A DNA stretch of 64,000 nucleotides from Chryseobacterium culicis (GTDB taxonomy: Bacteria > Bacteroidota > Bacteroidia > Flavobacteriales > Weeksellaceae), in contig NZ_PCPP01000001.1 of assembly GCF_002979755.1 (NCBI RefSeq), positions 1,458,665-1,522,664 on the forward strand. The letters are read 5' to 3'. The position numbers and the translations under genes were made by a program. The notes under the pieces were generated by a model. The model saw only the letters and a list, made by a program, of their open reading frames with translations. It was not told the origin of the DNA and searched no databases. Below are positions 60,175 to 64,000 of this stretch, piece after piece. The stretch's first letter is position 1; every line of letters begins with the position of its first letter.

Positions 60175-63100
60175 TTATTTTGTCACTCCTGTACAAGGGT
60201 TTATTCTTAGGAAATTACCATTTGGATAACCAAAATAAATAGGAACTGTAGCGTTTGCCAGGAATATTTCGGTATAGGCAACATCCTGGTGGCAACCAGT
60301 TGGTGGTCTGTTATTAACAGGTAAAGCACATTCAAGTGAAAACTCTACGAAACCATCTGATGATAATGATGCCATTTGTTTAGCTTCTGCCTGAGTGATA
60401 ACAATTTCATTATATCTGCTCAATGCAGGAGTACCTGGTTTATGGTTACCTCTATCCTGGCTGCCTCCTGTATTACTTAAATGGATATTTCCAATAAAGC
60501 CAGGGTACGGATTGTTTCCGCCTATAACAATACCATTTCCTTTTAAGTTGAAGGTAGCATCATTACAAACGTGGCCCTTATCTACATCGTCTCTATACTG
60601 AATAACGACTCTCATACCACTTAAACATGCAATAGTGGATTGACCTTTTAATTTTAGCGGAGCTAATTTATAGACTGTACTACAGCCGTTAGCATTGGTT
60701 ACTGTAAGTGTTGGATTGAAAGTTTTTTCTTGTCCTGCAACAAGCTTATACACATGGATCTTTTTGTTGGCAGGTGTCTCATTATGGATAATTGGAGTAC
60801 CATCATCAAAATTCCAGGTAAATGTAAGACCTGTAAAGTCTCCAGAAGCATCAAATTCAACTGTAGCATCCGGGTTGTTTGCATTTTCGTCCATCGTAGG
60901 AGCATCATAACTCACCGTACCTGTAGTCACAGTTATATTTGGTTGTGCATACACTATCATCTGTGCTTCCACTGGATCATCATTAACGGTAAACGTAATG
61001 GTTTGTCCAAAATAAGCTGTATTAACCAGACCAGGATCGAAGAAGCTTTGACCTCCCGATTGTGTAACCGCAGGAATCTGAGCACCATTTACAAATGCTT
61101 TTACCTGCCCATCTGCCGGAACAATTGTCATCACAATTGGAGCATCTTTCTGACATAGCTTGTTTGCCGGTAATGACAGGAATGCAGGGTCCTTTTTAGA
61201 GCAACACAGATAAGGCAGTGAAAAGTCTGCGAGAACCTGGTTATCATCTTCTGAGTGGTAAATTAATGCGAAAGTTCCGCCTGGTTCTACTCCAGCCACA
61301 TGCTCCAGGCCTGATTTCCTTTCTAAAAATTCGCTTAACAGTTCACTTACAACATCGTCTTTTTTAGGATCCTGTTTTACTACCGTAACCCCATCTGAAG
61401 ATCCTTCTTTTGAGAATTCAGCCTGGTTCAGCAATCTCAGCTGTTCATCCAGTTTAGAAATGTTCAGTAAGGTATTCTGTGAATTGAGTGTTCTGTTGCT
61501 GACATCGCTTGAAATAGATATCAGCTGCTTTCTGAGTTCATCAATAGATACTGTTTTTTCCCGGATTGGCGGCTCGCTACCAGGCTTTCCTCCTTTTTCC
61601 AAAACCAATGCAATGACATCAAAAGCTAATCCGTATTGTGTTTTAAGATCATTGATGTTTTGCAATGCTGTTTTATAAGGCATTCCCAAGTGACCTTCAA
61701 TTCTATAAAAATCATTATTGTCAATGTTATAATTCAGTGGATTCTGAATAAAATCTTCTCCTGCTAAATTAGCTGTATGATAGCTTAAATTGTAAGCTGC
61801 CCTATCGGTTTTTGTTTTTTCAAAGTTCCATTGGGCTAATAAGGATTTGTCTACATTATAGTAATACGGTATGGCCTTATTACCCAATCTTACATTCATA
61901 TTTGAAGGTGTGATTTTAATACGTCCGATATAGGATTGAAATCCATTAACTTTCTGCACAAAACGATTGGCAAGCATTACAACTCTTTCATAATTCTCGT
62001 CATCATGGGTAGTAATGGGTGAATTATAAAAACTATGACGTAAAGGGATATATTTCCCTAATTCCTGCTTTGCTCCAACTGGCCCTAACATAAGGTGCTT
62101 AGGGAATGAAGCAATATCCGGACAGCATTCAGCATTCAGATGCAGGATCAGCCCTTTTATTTCATTATAGGTATCCATCAAATCCTTTAATAAATCATAT
62201 CGGTATTGATAATCTTCTAAGCCTGGAGAAGTGCTTGTCAGCAAAGGGTTCAGTTTATCAAAAAGCGTCTGCCCACCCAGATTCATATTTACATTAAAAG
62301 CTCCTGCAATAGAGATAAAACCATCACTTAATTCTGCAACAGTACTGATAGCACTGTGAAATTTTGTTTTTAACTGCGGCGCTGTTTTTACAAGAGCATC
62401 CAGAATAACTCTTTTCGCCTCTATATTAGGTAAACTGTCAAAAAGCTTTTCATAGGTATTGTGCTGTTTATAGATAGCGTCTTTTGCGTCACCTTTCGTG
62501 ATAAGCCCTGAAACAGATGCAGAATCTGCTAGAAGCACTTTAAGATTAGCAACCTGCTCTGCTCCGTTGTTATCACAATCTGCATCCTGACATGGGGTTT
62601 CATCATTAGAATAACTTTCCAGATACAGAATTACAATTTTATCACTTAATGAACTACGAATATCTACTACCTTTTTAAAATCTCCGGCATTAGCCCCTTC
62701 GCTCAATAACTGTTTATACTCTTGTGTTGTAAACAATTCTAAAAGAGGGACTTGCTGTCCTCCGATACGAAAATGCTCATATCCTACGACATCAACATAA
62801 TTTCTATAGTATCTGTAATTTTTAGCCTGGAAGTCTATGACAGCTTCTGATTTTTTGTCTTCTACCTGACGTAGTGTTATTAAGTCTCCATCCGTAGTTA
62901 CCCCGGCTCCTTGTGTAATGGCAATGGTATCAAAAGGAATCTCAAGATCTCTGTCTACGGGTCTGGCTGTTTTTTCTGCTAAAGTAGGTAAGATTTCAAG
63001 CTCTATGTATTCCGATTGAAAACCACACACTACTCCCACACCACTCAGACGGGTTCTTGATAGCCTGTCCTGATCTTCAAAATAGTCTATAAATTCGTTT

Positions 63101-63177
63101 AATTGCCCTTCTGTTAACGCCTGATTGTCGTTGAACTTTCTATATTGGGTTGTTACATTGTCTAATTTAGTGTTCAT
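60175..63177 (-). CDS. Giant eCIS/tail-locus protein with PKD-like domain
   Basis: This is a 1000-residue protein without signal peptide. The first ~690 residues are paralogous to 56562-60089 ('TTQYRKFNDNQALTEGQLNEFIDYFEDQDRLSRTRLSGVGVVCG', 'TTDGDLITL', 'SYSNDETPCQDADCDNNGAEQVANLKVLL', 'CCPDIASFPKHLMLGPV', 'ADFSLPYLCCSKKDP'). Residues ~775-860 form a PKD-type fold ('ATVEFDASGDFTGLTFTWNFDDGTPIIHNETP'). The C-terminal ~130 residues ('GNHKPGTPALSRYNEIVITQAEAKQMASLSSDGFVEFSLEC') are unique. It overlaps the upstream gene by 11 nt, so the pair is one operon. A helical insertion near 540-600 is absent in the paralogue. Confidence 0.6.
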   Translation of the reverse strand: MNTKLDNVTTQYRKFNDNQALTEGQLNEFIDYFEDQDRLSRTRLSGVGVVCGFQSEYIELEILPTLAEKTARPVDRDLEIPFDTIAITQGAGVTTDGDLITLRQVEDKKSEAVIDFQAKNYRYYRNYVDVVGYEHFRIGGQQVPLLELFTTQEYKQLLSEGANAGDFKKVVDIRSSLSDKIVILYLESYSNDETPCQDADCDNNGAEQVANLKVLLADSASVSGLITKGDAKDAIYKQHNTYEKLFDSLPNIEAKRVILDALVKTAPQLKTKFHSAISTVAELSDGFISIAGAFNVNMNLGGQTLFDKLNPLLTSTSPGLEDYQYRYDLLKDLMDTYNEIKGLILHLNAECCPDIASFPKHLMLGPVGAKQELGKYIPLRHSFYNSPITTHDDENYERVVMLANRFVQKVNGFQSYIGRIKITPSNMNVRLGNKAIPYYYNVDKSLLAQWNFEKTKTDRAAYNLSYHTANLAGEDFIQNPLNYNIDNNDFYRIEGHLGMPYKTALQNINDLKTQYGLAFDVIALVLEKGGKPGSEPPIREKTVSIDELRKQLISISSDVSNRTLNSQNTLLNISKLDEQLRLLNQAEFSKEGSSDGVTVVKQDPKKDDVVSELLSEFLERKSGLEHVAGVEPGGTFALIYHSEDDNQVLADFSLPYLCCSKKDPAFLSLPANKLCQKDAPIVMTIVPADGQVKAFVNGAQIPAVTQSGGQSFFDPGLVNTAYFGQTITFTVNDDPVEAQMIVYAQPNITVTTGTVSYDAPTMDENANNPDATVEFDASGDFTGLTFTWNFDDGTPIIHNETPANKKIHVYKLVAGQEKTFNPTLTVTNANGCSTVYKLAPLKLKGQSTIACLSGMRVVIQYRDDVDKGHVCNDATFNLKGNGIVIGGNNPYPGFIGNIHLSNTGGSQDRGNHKPGTPALSRYNEIVITQAEAKQMASLSSDGFVEFSLECALPVNNRPPTGCHQDVAYTEIFLANATVPIYFGYPNGNFLRINPCTGVTK

Positions 63178-64000
63178 TATTTTTCATTTTTTTTGATAAG
63201 TTCGATTGTCCTAATATGATTTTTCCGTCCAGACTGTCGTTATCATTGGCATCGCAGTCTAAAAGCCTTCCTGGTCGATAAATATTGTTTAAATGGCTGA
63301 GAGCAGTCAATAAATCTGTAATGCTGTTTCCAAGATTCATAATATTATTTCTCGATTTATCTGAGAGGTATTTTTTAAATGCTACTTCAAATTCAGCCAA
63401 ATCATTCTGAGCGGTTTGTTTTTCACTCAAACGATCTCCCACCCAGCAAATTTTTGCTAAAACATGAGCAGGAATTTCCTGCCTGATCACGGTTTCCGCA
63501 TAACGTCTGAAATCCGGATCCTGGAAACGATAAGCAAAGCCGGGAAGAACAACACTCACCCTATAAGAATAAGGGTCAAAAACATCTGCTTCGCAACCTT
63601 CTTCACACGAAGACATAAAGGCTTCCGAATATTCTATCGGATCTGTTGTAGGGTTTTCTTCTTGCAGGTCATACATTATTTTGAAAGTACCTCCAATAGA
63701 CATACAGCCAATACCTCCCATGAGCTTATAATCTTTAGTAGTTGGCTTTAATAATAAATGCTCAACAAGGAAAATACCCTCTTCTGTAAATTCATATTTG
63801 AAATACTTCACCGTTGCCTTAATTCCGTCTTTCAATTCTTTCAAATCTGAATAAGGATTGGTTTTTTTGTGAACAGCAATGACATTTTGTTCATCAGTAT
63901 CATCCACAATTTCAAAATAGTAGTTCCCTCCCAATGAAACACGGATTTTTATATTTCCAATGAAACAGTACCCTTTTTCACATGCTTTTAATTTTTCTAA
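63167..64000 (-). CDS. C-terminal part of a large eCIS-locus protein (runs off the window)
   Basis: The frame stays open to 64000 ('LEKLKACEKGYCFIGNIKIR' at the edge), so the TTG at 63934 is not the real start. Visible: 'GGNYYFEIVDDTDEQNVIAVHKK', 'GIFLVEHLLLKPTTKDYKLMGGIGCM', then 'DPYSYRVSVVLPGFAYRFQDPDFRRYAETVIRQEIPAHVLAKICWVGDRLSEKQ', a segment I associate with the C-termini of very large proteins beside baseplate genes in Bacteroidota eCIS loci. It ends 'GKIILGQSNLSKKMKNNEH'. Coupled to the 1000-residue gene by an 11-nt overlap. Confidence 0.6.
   Translation of the reverse strand, partial: LEKLKACEKGYCFIGNIKIRVSLGGNYYFEIVDDTDEQNVIAVHKKTNPYSDLKELKDGIKATVKYFKYEFTEEGIFLVEHLLLKPTTKDYKLMGGIGCMSIGGTFKIMYDLQEENPTTDPIEYSEAFMSSCEEGCEADVFDPYSYRVSVVLPGFAYRFQDPDFRRYAETVIRQEIPAHVLAKICWVGDRLSEKQTAQNDLAEFEVAFKKYLSDKSRNNIMNLGNSITDLLTALSHLNNIYRPGRLLDCDANDNDSLDGKIILGQSNLSKKMKNNEH

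Noticed and set aside
33485..64000. Ordinary tailed prophage
   Set aside because: No integrase, terminase, portal, capsid or replication genes are seen in 30 kb, while an Afp15-like ATPase and an eCIS-type toxin are present. The part beyond 64000 could still change this view.

Overview
The window looks like a chromosome segment of a Chryseobacterium-like flavobacterium (Bacteroidota, Weeksellaceae). The DNA is AT-rich. Start codons lack Shine-Dalgarno sequences and several promoters carry the flavobacterial -7 element TAnnTTTG. The protein families (RecF followed by DUF721, LES-free Bacteroidota lipoproteins, chaperone-usher-like pili with carboxypeptidase-regulatory-like domains) also fit that group. 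The genus is inferred from recollection of sequence style, not from a search.

Layout. (1) 1-6200 is core genome: the 3' end of a UbiA-like membrane protein, recF, a dead four-helix-bundle gene, a DUF721/DciA-like gene, a COG4389 membrane protein, mtgA and a metal-chelate substrate-binding lipoprotein. (2) 6231-22002 is a composite genomic island in the 3' end of tRNA-Arg(ACG). It carries a large serine recombinase, a decayed tyrosine recombinase, an excisionase-like HTH protein, a caspase/alpha-beta-hydrolase/caspase cluster, an ABC-three-component (ABC-3C) conflict system (SMEK effector, MC6, DUF2326 ATPase), a PIN-like nuclease candidate and a c-haem lipoprotein. A 15-bp copy of the tRNA 3' end closes the island at 21988-22002, and a diverged relative of that end lies at 19472-19500. 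(3) 22246-33224 is a chaperone-usher-like pilus locus: response regulator, soluble histidine kinase, an IS5-type transposase relic, two-domain tip adhesin, usher, chaperone and five pilin genes. Four pilins are separate near-copies, each with its own -7 box and an upstream 18-bp TGTAGT-N6-ACTACA type dyad, which I propose is the response-regulator operator. (4) 33485-64000 is the distal (fibre/accessory/payload/lysis) part of a phage-tail-like locus, most likely an extracellular contractile injection system (eCIS). Sheath, tube and baseplate genes would lie beyond 64000. It contains large tail fibres, several proteins sharing an N-terminal 'FETG-PT-QF' module, an AAA+ ATPase, GH24 endolysin, a candidate unimolecular spanin, a holin-like protein, a 1244-residue polymorphic-toxin-type payload with an LRR protein next to it, two giant paralogues with swapped C-termini, and a self-cleaving (LexA/CI-like) repressor.

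How it may work. In the eCIS part, the S24 repressor at 54794-55456 sits beside a divergent promoter whose 18-bp spacer is filled by a perfect dyad. DNA damage would cleave the repressor and fire transcription leftwards through small regulators, holin and toxin. Endolysin plus spanin would release particles by lysis. In the island, two caspase-like proteases flank a serine hydrolase, which suggests a protease-activated suicide module. The most novel-looking items are the caspase-hydrolase cluster, the toxin/LRR pair, the repressor-operator-promoter arrangement with a full lysis cassette, and the operator-tagged pilin array.
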